Positions 17,374 through 27,499 of a stretch of DNA of 64,000 bases are shown here, piece by piece. The notes below the pieces were generated by a model. That model searched no databases, was not told where the DNA came from, and saw only the letters and a program-made list of their open reading frames with translations. A program made the position numbers and the translations under genes. How positions within the stretch are numbered: position 1 is the first letter of the stretch; each line of letters begins with the position of its first letter. Source of the stretch: Rhodococcus sp. 1163 (lineage in GTDB: Bacteria; Actinomycetota; Actinomycetes; Mycobacteriales; Mycobacteriaceae); contig NZ_MKKX01000006.1 of NCBI RefSeq assembly GCF_002091985.1, positions 1 through 64,000 of the forward strand, read 5' to 3'.

Positions 17374-17449
17374 GTGCTTATGACGCGGGTCACATAGGCT
17401 TTTTCTTCAGATTCACATCACACTTCCTGACGATACCTCTGGAGAATGA

Positions 17450-18796
17450 ATGCCCTCAATTACACCGGATGATGCGGTCGACCGCAGGCCGACGACCCGT
17501 TCCGCCGCACCCACCACAAGTGTTCGGAAGGTGGCGATCGCCAGCGGCATAGGAACCACAATCGAGTTCTATGACTTCTTCATTTATGGAACTGCTGCCG
17601 CACTCGTATTTCCGACAGTCTTCTTCCCAGCATTGGGTGCCACTGCGGGGACCGTCGCATCCTTCGCCACCTTTGCGGTCGCTTTCATCGCGAGGCCTGT
17701 CGGAGCTGTGGTCTTCGGACACTTCGGCGACCGTATCGGCCGAAAGAAGACGCTGATCTCGACGCTGCTTCTGATGGGCATATCCACTTTTGTAATCGGG
17801 TTGCTACCCAGCGCTGACACCATCGGAATAGCGGCTCCGATAATTCTCGTTCTGTTGCGATTCGGGCAGGGATTCGCTGTAGGTGGAGAATGGGCGGGCG
17901 CAACTCTTCTCACTGCCGAATATGCACCACCGAAAAAGCGCGGCTTCTACGCCATGTTCCCGCAGCTGGGCCCGTCAGCGGCATTCATTCTTTCGAGCGC
18001 GACATTCCTCGTAACGGGGGCTGTATTCGGTGACACCAACGCAGTCTTCCTCGACTTCGGTTGGCGTATACCGTTCCTTCTCAGTGCAGTTCTCGTGCTG
18101 ATCGGGTTGTACATGCGACTGGCCATCGAAGAAACACCCGTTTTCCGTGCGAACCAAGAAGCGGAAGTTCGAACTCCTGATCGTGCTACCACCCTTCCGA
18201 TCTTCGAAGCCTGGCACGTACAGAAGAAGGAGATTCTGCTTGCCGCCGGAGCGCTGGCTTCACTGTTCTCGCTCTTCTACATGGGCACCGCATATCTGAC
18301 CAGTTACGGCACAAAGACCCTCGGCTTCGATCGCCCCTTCGTGTTGTGGACAGGCTTGGTAGGCGCCGTGGTCTTCGGTATCGCGATCGCACTATCTGCA
18401 ACGTATTCCGACCGAGTCGGACGCCGCAGAGTGATCATGACCTCTTGTGCAGCGGCAATTCCTTGGTCGCTCGTTCTATTTCCCTTGCTCGACACGGGGA
18501 GCCCGATTGCGTATGTCGTGGCCATGTGTGTGACGCTGACGATCTTCGGTATCGCCTATGGGCCAACCGGTGCCCTTCTTCCGGAACTGTTCCAGACTCG
18601 ATTCCGCTACACAGGTGCCGGACTGGGATACAACCTCGCCGGTGTTCTCGGCGGCGCAATCCCGCCGTTGCTCGCCGCCCCTCTCGCGGCACAATTCGGA
18701 AGTATTGCTATCGGTGTCATGCTGGCGCTCTTGTCGGTACTCAGCCTCGCCTGCACGAAAGCGCTCTCCGATACGAAGGAAGTGAGCATGACCTGA
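17450..18796 (+). CDS. MHS-family MFS transporter (metabolite:H+ symporter)
   Basis: Twelve-helix major facilitator protein of 448 aa. MHS hallmarks are present: TTIEFYDFFIYGTAAALVF in helix 1, the loop 2-3 motif GHFGDRIGRKKTL, and GEWAGATLLTAEYAP in helix 5. A second signature loop, SDRVGRRRVI, lies between helices 8 and 9. Members carry osmolytes, dicarboxylates, shikimate or aromatic acids. The substrate here is not evident. It is a single gene between two hairpins. Confidence 0.9.
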   Translation: MPSITPDDAVDRRPTTRSAAPTTSVRKVAIASGIGTTIEFYDFFIYGTAAALVFPTVFFPALGATAGTVASFATFAVAFIARPVGAVVFGHFGDRIGRKKTLISTLLLMGISTFVIGLLPSADTIGIAAPIILVLLRFGQGFAVGGEWAGATLLTAEYAPPKKRGFYAMFPQLGPSAAFILSSATFLVTGAVFGDTNAVFLDFGWRIPFLLSAVLVLIGLYMRLAIEETPVFRANQEAEVRTPDRATTLPIFEAWHVQKKEILLAAGALASLFSLFYMGTAYLTSYGTKTLGFDRPFVLWTGLVGAVVFGIAIALSATYSDRVGRRRVIMTSCAAAIPWSLVLFPLLDTGSPIAYVVAMCVTLTIFGIAYGPTGALLPELFQTRFRYTGAGLGYNLAGVLGGAIPPLLAAPLAAQFGSIAIGVMLALLSVLSLACTKALSDTKEVSMT

Positions 18797-18880
18797 CCTG
18801 CAATAGGGCTAGGCAACGCTACCGTTCGACGCACCGGCCATCAGCCGTCCAGTCTTCTGTATGAAACAAACTCGAGCGGC

Positions 18881-18911
18881 CCCCTGAACTGCGAAATGCG
18901 CAGTTCAGGGG
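18881..18911. terminator. 13-bp stem hairpin, probable terminator of the MHS transporter gene
   Basis: CCCCTGAACTGCG pairs with CGCAGTTCAGGGG around a 5-base loop, 85 bp after the transporter stop, followed by CTTCCTTTC. It also insulates the DosR-like box downstream. Confidence 0.65.
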
Positions 18912-18963
18912 CTTCCTTTCGTGTATCGGCATATTCTGCTGCGCTGATAATTGTCCCTGGACG

Positions 18964-18983
18964 GTGGTGACTTCTGGCCCTGC
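18964..18983. promoter_or_regulatory. DosR-like box upstream of zinc alcohol dehydrogenase
   Basis: GTGGTGACTTCTGGCCCTGC resembles the DosR consensus TTSGGGACTWWAGTCCCSAA: GTGAC for GGGAC, then GGCCC. It lies about 70 bp upstream of the dehydrogenase start, with a TAGCGT hexamer at 19014-19019. It is nearly identical in its core to the site at 58890-58909. Confidence 0.5.
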
Positions 18984-19052
18984 ACGCATGGTTGTCGAGG
19001 CAGCGAGGATCGATAGCGTGCATCGCTCGACCGTCGAGAACGGCATTGCTTT

Positions 19053-20084
19053 GTGATTTACGGAGGAACCCAGGATGAAGCTGCTGTCGTTACCGAGTTC
19101 GGTACGCCCCTCGTCGTCCAGGACATTCCTGTTCCCATCCCGGGACCCCAGCAGGTGCTCGTGAAGATTCAAACTTGCGGAGTGTGTCACACCGACATTC
19201 ACGCTGCGAAAGGTGACTGGCCCGCCAAGCCAACCGTGCCTTTCGTCCCAGGGCACGAGGGTATCGGCCTCATCGAGGCCGTGGGATCACAAGTGTCCGA
19301 GGATCGAATCGGCGAGCGCGTCGCCATCGCGTGGCTGGGTTCGGCGTGCGGTGAGTGCGATTACTGCGTATCCGGGTGGGAGACCCTGTGTGAGAAACAG
19401 CAGAACAGCGGGTACTCGATCGATGGGGCGTACGCCGAATACGCAGTGGCAGATGCCCGTTACGTCACCCGAGTGCCAGATGGAATCTCCTCCTTCGACG
19501 CCGCTCCATTGACTTGCGCAGGGGTAACGACCTACAAAGCGGTCAAAGTCGGCGGGGTGTTGCCGGCTCAGCGTGTTGCGATCTTCGGCGTCGGCGGCCT
19601 GGGTCACATGGCTGTGCAATATGCCAAGATTGCCGGAGGATTCGTCACCGCAGTCGACATCGAAGACGAGAAGTTGGAACTTGCGACCGAACTCGGGGCA
19701 GACCACACCGTCAACTCGTCGTCGACGGACCCGGTCGAAGCGATCCGCGCACTCGGCGGTGCCGATGTCGCGATCGTATTGGCAGTGATTCCCGAGGTAT
19801 TCGACCAAGCTTTCCGATCACTCCGTCGCGGTGGGCGGCTGGTGTGTGTGTCGATGCCTGCTCATGGAGTGTTCCCGGTGCCGATCTTCGAGACTGTGGT
19901 CGGTGGTATCTCGGTGCTCGGCTCGATCGTCGGCACCAGGAAAGATCTACGTGAAGTATTCGCCTTGCACGAAGCCGGCCGGACACAGGTCTCCGCAGTA
20001 CCTCGCAAGCTCGACGAAGTCAACGAGTGTTTCGACGACCTGCTCGCCGGCCGTTTGACTGCGCGAGCGGTCTTCGAGTTCTGA
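19053..20084 (+). CDS. Zinc-dependent alcohol dehydrogenase with an apparent frameshift at its start
   Basis: Medium-chain alcohol dehydrogenase, about 343 aa, NAD-dependent. Catalytic zinc ligands are in CGVCHTDIHAAKG and GHEGIG, the structural zinc site is CGECDYCVSGWETLC, and the Rossmann motif is GVGGLGHMA, so it resembles AdhP/propanol-preferring enzymes. Oddity: the only good ribosome site (GGAGG, 19062-19066) sits 8 bases before ATG 19075, which is out of frame with the enzyme. One extra base after ATGAA would give the family N-terminus MKAAVVTEFG. The coordinates use a GTG at 19053 that lacks a ribosome site. Either the sequence lost a base or translation starts unusually. A DosR-like box upstream suggests hypoxic expression, where it could regenerate NAD. 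Confidence 0.82.
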   Translation: MIYGGTQDEAAVVTEFGTPLVVQDIPVPIPGPQQVLVKIQTCGVCHTDIHAAKGDWPAKPTVPFVPGHEGIGLIEAVGSQVSEDRIGERVAIAWLGSACGECDYCVSGWETLCEKQQNSGYSIDGAYAEYAVADARYVTRVPDGISSFDAAPLTCAGVTTYKAVKVGGVLPAQRVAIFGVGGLGHMAVQYAKIAGGFVTAVDIEDEKLELATELGADHTVNSSSTDPVEAIRALGGADVAIVLAVIPEVFDQAFRSLRRGGRLVCVSMPAHGVFPVPIFETVVGGISVLGSIVGTRKDLREVFALHEAGRTQVSAVPRKLDEVNECFDDLLAGRLTARAVFEF

Positions 20085-20245
20085 TGGTGGCCGACGCCAT
20101 CTCGAGAAGTACGCGGACAATGACGAAGCGCTTCTCGCCTCGCAGAACATCGGCCGAGGTCATAACGACGGTGCAGACGCCGTAGGGTTCGGGAGGGCAA
20201 GCACGTGCAGAAACCGCGTGTGGCCACAACGAATCGAGCAGCGTG

Positions 20246-21034
20246 ATGAACGCAGAGGACATCGGTGGTCCGGAGCGGGTAGCTGTTCGTGCACGGCACA
20301 CATACCCTGACGAGCTCGACGACGATTTCAGAGCGAGTCTGGCAGACCTGGGTAAGCTCGCGATGAGCACGTTGACCCTGTCGGAGACGCTGTCCCACGT
20401 GGCAGAGTTCGCGGTGCGGGCCATCCCCGGCGCCGATGGGGCAGGGCTGACGCTTCTCCATTCGGACAAGCCTCCAACGATCGTCGCCAGCGCGGACTTC
20501 GTGCGAGTGGTCGACGGCATTCAGTACGGGCTGGGGCAAGGCCCGTGCATCACGGCCGCCTCGGAGGGCATCACAGTTCGGTCCGGTTCGCTCGACGCAG
20601 ATCCTCAATGGCCAGAGTTCGGGCCCCAGGTCGGTCATCTGGGAGTTCATAGTGTGCTGTCGCTGCCGTTGATCACCCGAGCCGGTGTGCTCGGAGCGAT
20701 GAATGTCTACGCCCATCAGCCGGATGCGTTCGACGACCGCTCCGTAGAACTCGGCGAACTCTTTGCAGTCCCCGCCGCCGTCTCGGTTCAGAACGCACGT
20801 GCGTTGGCCAGCGCCGTGCAACTCACCGAGCAGCTCGAAAAGGCTCTCAGCAGCCGAGCGGTGATCGATCAGGCAATCGGTATTCTGATCAGCAGAAGCG
20901 GATGCAGCGGCACTGAAGGGTACGAAAAACTTCGAACGCTCAGCCAGAACGAACACAAGAAGCTCGCTGTTGTGGCCGATACGGTGGTCGCCGAGGCGAT
21001 GAAGACTGCCCGTTCGCGTCTTCGACGGAAATAA
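20246..21034 (+). CDS. GAF-ANTAR transcription antitermination regulator
   Basis: Protein of 262 aa. Residues 30-175 form a GAF sensor domain (FAVRAIPGADGAGLTLL, then GPCITAASEG, then VLSLPLITRAGVLGAMNVYA). Residues 200-250 form an ANTAR RNA-binding domain (VIDQAIGILISRSGCSG, then LRTLSQNEHKKLAVVA). Such proteins bind dual-hairpin RNA to prevent termination. It is a close paralogue of the protein at 31720-32523, with the same order and the same GPCITAASE block. The ATG at 20246 is used; a GTG lies one codon before. It follows the alcohol dehydrogenase by 160 bp. Signal and RNA targets are unknown. Confidence 0.88.
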   Translation: MNAEDIGGPERVAVRARHTYPDELDDDFRASLADLGKLAMSTLTLSETLSHVAEFAVRAIPGADGAGLTLLHSDKPPTIVASADFVRVVDGIQYGLGQGPCITAASEGITVRSGSLDADPQWPEFGPQVGHLGVHSVLSLPLITRAGVLGAMNVYAHQPDAFDDRSVELGELFAVPAAVSVQNARALASAVQLTEQLEKALSSRAVIDQAIGILISRSGCSGTEGYEKLRTLSQNEHKKLAVVADTVVAEAMKTARSRLRRK

Positions 21035-21110
21035 GTCCGTCGCATGGTGCTGTGAGCATCGCCCACCGAAAGAGGGTAACGTCGACGGCGCAGGTGAACC
21101 CGAGACTTGG

Positions 21111-21130
21111 AGTCCGACTTTGGTCTCTCA
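21111..21130. promoter_or_regulatory. Weak DosR-like box upstream of the ANTAR-like gene
   Basis: CGACTTTGGTCTC shares GACTTTGGTC exactly with the strong box in front of dosR, but the left GGG is CCG. It is about 80 bp upstream of the gene at 21211. Confidence 0.3.
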
Positions 21131-21210
21131 CGTGCATCTCCCTAACGGAAATTTGACTCCGCAGGGTCCTGGAAGTATCGAACAGGCGATCGGGCCGCAC
21201 TGGATTTTCG

Positions 21211-21810
21211 ATGGAACTACAACGTCGGTTGATGGCCGACCTTTTCCTACTTACCGAAGCGCTCGACAGTGACACAGTCGATCTCGCACATCTGGCGCTC
21301 CGGCTGGTGTCCGACATCGACGATGCCGTGTCGTCCGTCGTCTCCGTTTCTCTCACCATCACGATCGATGGTGGACAGTTCGAGGTTGCGGCGTCGACGG
21401 AGGATGGCAATGCGTGCGGTGCTGCCTCGTCTCTACGGATCACTCTGCCGGGTTTACCGAAGACGTCTGCCGTTGCGCAACTGGTGATTCTCTCCGGGAC
21501 AGCCGGTGCTTTCGTCAATCTCGCTGCGGACGTGAGCTATTCACTCGGACTGGCCGGCGACGCGATCGTCCTAGACGACCGTATTCGACACACCGACAAA
21601 AATGAGCCGGCTGCAACAGATGTTCAGCGGACGCTGACTGCGGTCAGCGTAATCAATCAGGCAGTGGGAGTGCTCATCGAGAGCGGCCGAACACCCTGCG
21701 AGGGACGCGCGGAATTGCATCGTCTTGCGCTGCAGTCGGGCTCACCGACTATCGAGATTGCCCGACGGGTCCTACGTGATGCCCTCGGATGGCATCCGCC
21801 CCGATGCTAG
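21211..21810 (+). CDS. Small ANTAR-domain-like protein
   Basis: Protein of 199 aa. The C-terminal part, VSVINQAVGVLIESGRTP then AELHRLALQSGSPTIEIARRVL, follows the ANTAR layout of three helices, though less strictly than its neighbour. The N-terminal 120 residues are not a recognisable GAF domain; they are predicted alpha/beta, with an Asp/Thr-rich strand pattern (VSLTITIDGGQFEVAAS). It may be a degenerate partner of the GAF-ANTAR protein at 20246, which lies 176 bp upstream on the same strand. The function is not assigned. Confidence 0.7.
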   Translation: MELQRRLMADLFLLTEALDSDTVDLAHLALRLVSDIDDAVSSVVSVSLTITIDGGQFEVAASTEDGNACGAASSLRITLPGLPKTSAVAQLVILSGTAGAFVNLAADVSYSLGLAGDAIVLDDRIRHTDKNEPAATDVQRTLTAVSVINQAVGVLIESGRTPCEGRAELHRLALQSGSPTIEIARRVLRDALGWHPPRC

Positions 21811-21871
21811 CGGATCGACTATGATGCATGAAAATCGATGCAGCACTGGAGGATCGAAAAGGTAGCCGCTG

Positions 21872-22291
21872 TCATTTGAACCGATCGGCGATGATGTGGC
21901 GCGGAAGTTGGAGCGGACTCGGATAGGCAACGAGAATTCGGTTTCCATCCGGGTCCCGTCCGTCGAGGAACTTCACTCCGCCGGCGCTGTGAATGTACGT
22001 GGACGGATAGTGCTGTCGCAATCGTTCACCGACCTGTTCGAGTTCTTTCTCGGTTGCAGTGGACCACATGACCTCTTTTACTCCGAGGGCGCCGATTGGG
22101 CGTTGCACCAGAGATCGGTCCGCGTACAGATAGATCTGAAATCCGTCCGGTGCCAACAATAGTGCCGCATCCGGCTCCCGTAACGCGACGGTGCATTCGA
22201 AGACCTCGCAGTAGAACTTGGTCGAGATCTCGAGCTCGAGTACTCCCATCAACATCGACGAGACGGCCACCGAAGGAATGTTGGGTGGCAC
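21872..22291 (-). CDS. VOC (glyoxalase/bleomycin resistance) family protein
   Basis: Protein of about 139 aa with the vicinal-oxygen-chelate fold pattern: LEISTKFYCEVFECTVALRE, ALLLAPDGFQIYLYADRS, and the closing strand FLDGRDPDGNRILVAYP. A full pair of beta-alpha-beta-beta-beta modules is expected. The start is uncertain: GTG 22291 is used, with ATG 22255 as an alternative. It begins 20 bp after the stop of the universal stress gene on the same strand, so the two are probably co-transcribed under the site at 22814. Substrate unknown; it could be a dioxygenase-like or binding protein. Confidence 0.65.
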   Translation of the reverse strand: MPPNIPSVAVSSMLMGVLELEISTKFYCEVFECTVALREPDAALLLAPDGFQIYLYADRSLVQRPIGALGVKEVMWSTATEKELEQVGERLRQHYPSTYIHSAGGVKFLDGRDPDGNRILVAYPSPLQLPRHIIADRFK

Positions 22292-22310
22292 GGACCCGGC
22301 GTTGCCCGCG

Positions 22311-22781
22311 CTAGTGATGATCCCTCGAATGAACGACGAGCACGGGGCATCGAGCATGCTCGGCGCACTGTGCACTGACCGATCCCAACAGCAGACCGAC
22401 GAACCCACCACGGCCGCGGCTTCCCACGACGAGCATGTCTGCCACTCGACTGGCGTCGAGCAGTACCTGCGCTGGAACACCTTGTACCGCACTCTGTCCG
22501 ATGTCAGTCGGTGCATCGTCACCGAATGCGGCAACGATCGATTCGGCCATAATTTGCTTGGCGTCCTCATCGGGGTGAATGTCGTTGGCGAAGCCCTCAC
22601 CCATGTATGTCGGATACTGCCACGCAGCCATGACATCTATGCCGATTCCCAATGCCTCCGATATCCGTCGCGCTTGCTGTAGTGCCAGGATCGAGGAGGG
22701 TGAACCGTCGACGCCCACCACTATGTGGCCTGTGGATTCAGAAGGACCCGTCTGGGGCCCGCTGGTCGGTGTTGTACTCAT
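22311..22781 (-). CDS. Universal stress protein, single UspA domain
   Basis: Protein of 156 aa with one UspA domain: VVGVDGSPSSILALQQA at the start and the ATP-binding motif VVGSRGRGGFVGLLLGSVSAQ near the C-terminus, matching G-2X-G-9X-G-S. It should bind ATP and dimerise. This is the only single-domain member among the six in the window. The ATG at 22781 has no clear ribosome site. A DosR-like box lies about 35-50 bp upstream. It is divergent from the SPFH-phosphoketolase operon and probably co-transcribed with the VOC gene. Confidence 0.87.
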   Translation of the reverse strand: MSTTPTSGPQTGPSESTGHIVVGVDGSPSSILALQQARRISEALGIGIDVMAAWQYPTYMGEGFANDIHPDEDAKQIMAESIVAAFGDDAPTDIGQSAVQGVPAQVLLDASRVADMLVVGSRGRGGFVGLLLGSVSAQCAEHARCPVLVVHSRDHH

Positions 22782-22813
22782 CTGTTGAGACTGCGCGTTG
22801 GTTGCGCGTCTCG

Positions 22814-22833
22814 TCAGAGTCTTTTGTCCCGAT
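22814..22833. promoter_or_regulatory. DosR-like box upstream of the single-domain Usp gene
   Basis: On the minus strand, ATCGGGACAAAAGACTCTGA keeps GGGAC, an A/T-rich centre and GACTC. It lies 33 bp upstream of the Usp ATG. A neighbouring symmetrical block GGGACCACGTGGGACCC (22840-22856) could be a second, weaker site serving the divergent SPFH operon. Confidence 0.5.
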
Positions 22834-23079
22834 ATGTCAGGGACCACGTGGGACCCGAAAAGGGGTAGCGTCGACGGTGCTGAGAACTTCAGCTGGTTCG
22901 GGAAGAATTTCGCCGTCCGCCGCGGAATTGCTGGGGTATTCGGCTCCGCGGCCCGTACGAGTCGCTGATCGTCTGTAAGTCTGGATCGCCATGACGGTTT
23001 CACACAGCTCTTCTGTTGAGCGGTCACCCGTGCTCTGCGGTAAATATGCCGCGCTCGTTCATGTCTCAGGTTCCCAGTG

Positions 23080-23937
23080 ATGAATGCGCTGGTCGTGGTG
23101 GTTGTCATTTTCATCGCGCTGATCCTGCTGCTGCTGGCGTTGTCGGTGCGGGTCGTCAAGCAGTACGAGGACGGTGTGCTCTTCCGGCTGGGTCGGGTAA
23201 TCGGAGAACGTGCACCGGGCCTGAGATTCATCATTCCGTTCGTAGATGTGCTGCATAGAATTTCGTTGCGAATTGTGACGATGCCGATCCAGTCACAAGG
23301 CATCATCACCCGCGACAACGTAAGCGTCGACGTCTCGGCGGTGGCTTACTTCAAGGTGGTCGACGCGGTGAAGTCGGTCGTCGCGATCGAGAACGTCTAC
23401 TCGGCGATCGACCAGATCGCACAAACCACGCTGCGCAAGGTCGTCGGCCAACACACCTTGGACGAGACCTTGTCGGAGACCGACAAGATCAACCTCGACA
23501 TCCGGGCCATCCTGGACGTCACCACTATCGAATGGGGCGTGCAGGTCACCCTGGTCGAACTCAAAGACATCCAATTGCCCGACACGATGAAGCGAGCGAT
23601 GGCCCGACAAGCGGAAGCCGAGCGAGAGAAGCGCGCGAAGATCATTGCCGCCGAGGGCGAATCGTTGGCTGCGGCAGCGTTGGGTGACGCGTCCGACACC
23701 ATGATGGCGCATCCATTGGCGTTGCAGCTACGCAACTTGCAGACACTGGTCGAGCTCGGCGTCGACAAGAACACCACCGTCGTTTTCCCAGCACCGCTGA
23801 TGTCGACGATCGCCGAGCTCGGGAGTTTCCTGGCTCGGGAGGGATCGGCAGCGGTCGAGCCCGCGACGCAGGTTCCCTCTTCTGCGCCGACCGCAATGGT
23901 GCCGAACCGCAAAGCCGCGGACGAGGGTTTGCGGTGA
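23080..23937 (+). CDS. SPFH/band-7 (slipin-like) membrane protein
   Basis: Membrane scaffold protein of 285 aa. One N-terminal transmembrane helix (residues 3-24) is followed by a band-7 domain: [54 protein letters not shown] and the coiled segment [20 protein letters not shown]. The C-terminal 45 residues are Pro/Ala-rich and probably disordered. It is close to slipins/stomatin homologues, which organise membrane microdomains and regulate channels or proteases. It starts a plus-strand group, with phosphoketolase 91 bp downstream. No NfeD-type partner is visible. Confidence 0.9.
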   Translation: MNALVVVVVIFIALILLLLALSVRVVKQYEDGVLFRLGRVIGERAPGLRFIIPFVDVLHRISLRIVTMPIQSQGIITRDNVSVDVSAVAYFKVVDAVKSVVAIENVYSAIDQIAQTTLRKVVGQHTLDETLSETDKINLDIRAILDVTTIEWGVQVTLVELKDIQLPDTMKRAMARQAEAEREKRAKIIAAEGESLAAAALGDASDTMMAHPLALQLRNLQTLVELGVDKNTTVVFPAPLMSTIAELGSFLAREGSAAVEPATQVPSSAPTAMVPNRKAADEGLR

Positions 23938-24028
23938 TCGCCACGGCCCACAAATTCGGTGCCGCCGCACCCACCGGTGCCGAAGTCGACCGACAGTGAA
24001 GTTCCCCATGACGAGAACAAGGACACCC

Positions 24029-26416
24029 ATGACCGACACCGTAGTGATGCCACACGCCAACACACTGGAACCTGAACTACTGCGGAGGATGCACGCTTAC
24101 TGGCGCGCGGCGAATTACCTCTCGGTCGGTCAGATCTACCTCTATGACAATCCGCTGTTGACCAGGCCGCTGGTGCTCTCGGATGTCAAACCGCTCGTTG
24201 TCGGTCACTGGGGAACGACGCCGGGGCAGAACTTCATCTATCTGCATCTGAATCGTGCAATCAACAAGTACGGCCTGGACATGTTCTACGTTGCGGGGCC
24301 CGGTCATGGTGGTCCTGCTCTCGTCGCGAACACCTATCTGGAAGGTTCTTACTCAGAGATCTATCCCGACGTGAGCCAGGATGAGGCGGGGATGAAGAAG
24401 CTGTTTACCCAATTCTCCTTTCCTGGAGGCATTTCCAGTCACGTGGCGCCGACGACTCCGGGTTCGATTCACGAAGGTGGAGAACTCGGCTATTCGCTGA
24501 GCCACGCTTTCGGCGCCGCATTCGACAATCCGGATCTGATCGTGGCGTGCATCATCGGCGACGGTGAGGCCGAGACCGGTCCGCTGGCCACAGCGTGGCA
24601 TTCGACCAAATTTCTCAACTCCATCAGCGATGGAGCGGTCCTACCGATCCTGCATCTCAACGGATTCAAGATCAGCAATCCCACCCTGCTCTCGCGGATA
24701 GAACCCGAGGAACTCGATCAATTCCTTCGTGGCTGCGGGTGGGATCCACGCTACGTCGAAGGTGACGATCCGGACGTGATGCACGAGCTCATGGCTACTG
24801 TGCTGGACGAAACGATCGAGACCATTCACGCCATCCAACACCACGCCCGAACGACGGGTAACAGCGCAAGACCGAGGTGGCCGATGATCGTGCTGCGGTC
24901 GCCGAAGGGGTGGACCGGTCCGAAGTTCGTGGACGGCGTGAAGATCGAAGGGACGTTTCGGGCACACCAGGTACCACTGCTGGTCGACGAGGCGCATCCG
25001 CAGCACGTCGAGCAACTCGACGCGTGGATGCGCAGTTACGAACCTGATGAGCTCTTCGATCCGTCCGGTCGCCTTCTTCCCGAACTAGCCGAACTTGCTC
25101 CCTATGGACCGAGGCGGATGGGAGTCAACCCACACACCAACCCGGGCGTGCGCCGTGACCTCGTGATGCCCGACTACCGCACCTACGCCGTGGCCGTGAC
25201 CGCGCACGGTGCAGTGAGCGCCGAAGACACCCGAGTGCTCGGGACCTTCCTGCGCGACGTGATAACCGCGAACGACGAGGCACGCAATTTCCGCATCTTC
25301 GGGCCCGACGAAACGCTGTCCAACAATCTCGGCGCTGTCTTCGAAGTCACCGACCGGCAGTGGGAAGCTCGCACCGTAGACAACGACGAAGATCTTGCGA
25401 CCCAGGGGAGGGTCCTGGATTCGATGCTCAGCGCCCATCAGAGCGAGGGTTGGCTCGAGGGCTACCTGCTCACTGGACGGCACGGGCTGTTCAACTGCTA
25501 CGAAGCATTCATCCACATCGTCGACTCGATGTTCAACCAGCACGCCAAATGGCTCAAAATAACTTCGGAACTACCGTGGCGGCGAAACATCGCCTCCCTG
25601 AACTATCTACTCGCTTCCCACGTCTGGCAGCAGGACCACAACGGATTCACCCATCAAGACCCCGGCTTCCTCGACCACGTCGTCAACAAGAAAGCCGACA
25701 TCGTCCGGATCTATCTGCCTCCGGACGCCAACTGTCTACTGTCGGTGGCGGACCACTGCCTCCGCAGCCGCCATTACGTCAACGTGATCGTCGCGGGCAA
25801 ACACCCGATGCCGCAATGGCTCACCATCGAGCAGGCCGAAGTGCACTGCACCGAAGGAATCGGCATCTGGGAATGGGCCGGCAACGACGCCGGTGACGAA
25901 CCTGACATCGTATTGGCGTGCTGCGGCGACACCCCGACCCTCGAAGTGTTGGGAGCGGTGTCGATCCTGCGGGAACACCTGCCTGAGCTGAAGGTTCGGG
26001 TCGTCAACGTCGTGGACCTGATGAAGCTGCAATCCCCGAGCGAGCACCCGCATGGATTGTCCGACGGCGATTACGACTCGATGTTCACCGTCGGCAAGCA
26101 CATCATCTTCGCTTTCCACGGGTACCCGTCTCTGATCCACCGACTCACCTATCGTCGTACAAATCGAAATCTTCATGTCCGTGGATACAACGAAGAAGGC
26201 AGTATCACAACCGAATTCGATATGAGGGTGCAGAACAGGCTCGACCGATTCCACCTCGTCATGGACGTCATCGACCGGCTCCCGGAACTTGGTGGCACTG
26301 CCGACTACCTCAAGCAGACGATGGCCGACAAGCTCGTCGAGCACAACCGCTACATCGATATTCATGGCCAGGACCTTCCCGAGATTCGCAACTGGATCTG
26401 GAACCCCGCGTCGTGA
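24029..26416 (+). CDS. xfp: D-xylulose 5-phosphate/D-fructose 6-phosphate phosphoketolase
   Basis: Thiamine-diphosphate enzyme of 795 aa that splits xylulose 5-phosphate or fructose 6-phosphate with phosphate to acetyl phosphate plus an aldose phosphate. Family signatures: [58 protein letters not shown], the ThDP motif [19 protein letters not shown], and [20 protein letters not shown]. Length is normal, and no active-site loss was seen. The ATG at 24029 is chosen for AAGGA 6 bases upstream; earlier in-frame starts lack it. The 4-bp overlap with the aldolase gene (GTGA) shows coupling. Acetyl phosphate would yield ATP through acetate kinase, which is not in the window. Confidence 0.96.
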   Translation: MTDTVVMPHANTLEPELLRRMHAYWRAANYLSVGQIYLYDNPLLTRPLVLSDVKPLVVGHWGTTPGQNFIYLHLNRAINKYGLDMFYVAGPGHGGPALVANTYLEGSYSEIYPDVSQDEAGMKKLFTQFSFPGGISSHVAPTTPGSIHEGGELGYSLSHAFGAAFDNPDLIVACIIGDGEAETGPLATAWHSTKFLNSISDGAVLPILHLNGFKISNPTLLSRIEPEELDQFLRGCGWDPRYVEGDDPDVMHELMATVLDETIETIHAIQHHARTTGNSARPRWPMIVLRSPKGWTGPKFVDGVKIEGTFRAHQVPLLVDEAHPQHVEQLDAWMRSYEPDELFDPSGRLLPELAELAPYGPRRMGVNPHTNPGVRRDLVMPDYRTYAVAVTAHGAVSAEDTRVLGTFLRDVITANDEARNFRIFGPDETLSNNLGAVFEVTDRQWEARTVDNDEDLATQGRVLDSMLSAHQSEGWLEGYLLTGRHGLFNCYEAFIHIVDSMFNQHAKWLKITSELPWRRNIASLNYLLASHVWQQDHNGFTHQDPGFLDHVVNKKADIVRIYLPPDANCLLSVADHCLRSRHYVNVIVAGKHPMPQWLTIEQAEVHCTEGIGIWEWAGNDAGDEPDIVLACCGDTPTLEVLGAVSILREHLPELKVRVVNVVDLMKLQSPSEHPHGLSDGDYDSMFTVGKHIIFAFHGYPSLIHRLTYRRTNRNLHVRGYNEEGSITTEFDMRVQNRLDRFHLVMDVIDRLPELGGTADYLKQTMADKLVEHNRYIDIHGQDLPEIRNWIWNPAS

Positions 26417-27486
26417 CGAGCACAGCGGCCCGGGAGCCGGCGACTGAGATCGATCGACCGGGCATTGCGTACCTGGTGGCTGCGGCGAATGCTTTGGTCC
26501 CCGCCGACAAGGGCCTGCTGGCAATCGACGAGTCCATCCCCACCTGCAACAAAAGATTCGCTGCACTCGGGATTGCCGAGACCGAGGACAACCGACGAAG
26601 CTATCGAGAACTGATTGTCACTACGCCCGGCCTCGCCGACAGCATCAGCGGAGTCATCCTGTGTGACGAAACGATTCGCGAGAACACCTCTGGCGGTCAT
26701 GCGTTCGCTACCGTCCTGGCGAATCGGGACATCGTCCCCGGTATCAAGGTGGACCGCGGTACCCACCCGCTGGCAGGCCATCCTGGCGAGAAAGTGACCG
26801 AAGGTCTCGACGGGCTGCGCGAACGTCTGGTTCGGTACGCCGAGTCGGGGGCCCGGTTCGCCAAGTGGCGGGCTGTGTTCACCATCGGCCCGGCCACGCC
26901 GAGCCGCGCATGCATAGAGGCCAATGCCCACGCACTGGCCCGTTACGCAGCTCTGTGTCAGGAAACCGGTCTCGTTCCCGTCGTGGAACCCGAAGTGCTC
27001 ATGACCGGCGACCACACCGCGGCCCGATGCGGCGAGGTAACCGAAACTGTTCTGCGAGAGGTTTTTTCTCAGCTACACATGAACGGTGTCGTGGTCGAGG
27101 CCATGCTGCTCAAGATCAACATGGTCCTTCCCGGGCTCGACTGCCCAATTCAGGAGAGCGTCGAAGACGTCGCCGAGGCTACTATCTCTTGCCTGCGCCG
27201 GACCGTGCCCGCGGCGACCGCTGGAATCGTTTTTCTCTCCGGTGGCCAATCCGGTGATCTAGCGACGGCACGACTCGACGCCATCAACTCCGCAGAACTT
27301 CCGATATTGCCGTGGCCCGTCGGGTTTTCCTACGGCAGAGCAATTCAACAACCTGCCCTGTCCATCTGGGACGGACAGGATGCGAATGCTGCCGCCGCAC
27401 AACGCGCCCTACGTCAACGCGCTGAAAATAATCAGGACGCACGACGTGGCAAGTACACGTCCTCAACCGTCCTCACCCCGACGTGA
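26413..27486 (+). CDS. fba: Class I fructose-bisphosphate aldolase
   Basis: Schiff-base aldolase of 357 aa that cleaves fructose 1,6-bisphosphate to two triose phosphates. Seen: the N-terminal [27 protein letters not shown] with the conserved Lys, VPVVEPEVL with the catalytic Glu, and [13 protein letters not shown] carrying the Schiff-base Lys (the usual LLKPNMV, with Ile for Pro). [15 protein letters not shown] is the phosphate loop. The GTG start overlaps the phosphoketolase TGA by 4 bp. Class I aldolases need no divalent metal. With Xfp and the next gene it forms a compact sugar-phosphate module. Confidence 0.94.
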   Translation: MTSTAAREPATEIDRPGIAYLVAAANALVPADKGLLAIDESIPTCNKRFAALGIAETEDNRRSYRELIVTTPGLADSISGVILCDETIRENTSGGHAFATVLANRDIVPGIKVDRGTHPLAGHPGEKVTEGLDGLRERLVRYAESGARFAKWRAVFTIGPATPSRACIEANAHALARYAALCQETGLVPVVEPEVLMTGDHTAARCGEVTETVLREVFSQLHMNGVVVEAMLLKINMVLPGLDCPIQESVEDVAEATISCLRRTVPAATAGIVFLSGGQSGDLATARLDAINSAELPILPWPVGFSYGRAIQQPALSIWDGQDANAAAAQRALRQRAENNQDARRGKYTSSTVLTPT

Positions 27487-27499
27487 GCGACCCGACACG

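Noticed and set aside
22782..23318. Upstream extension of the single-domain Usp frame
   Set aside because: The added residues overlap the divergent SPFH gene, are low in complexity and precede an ordinary Usp start; treated as non-coding.
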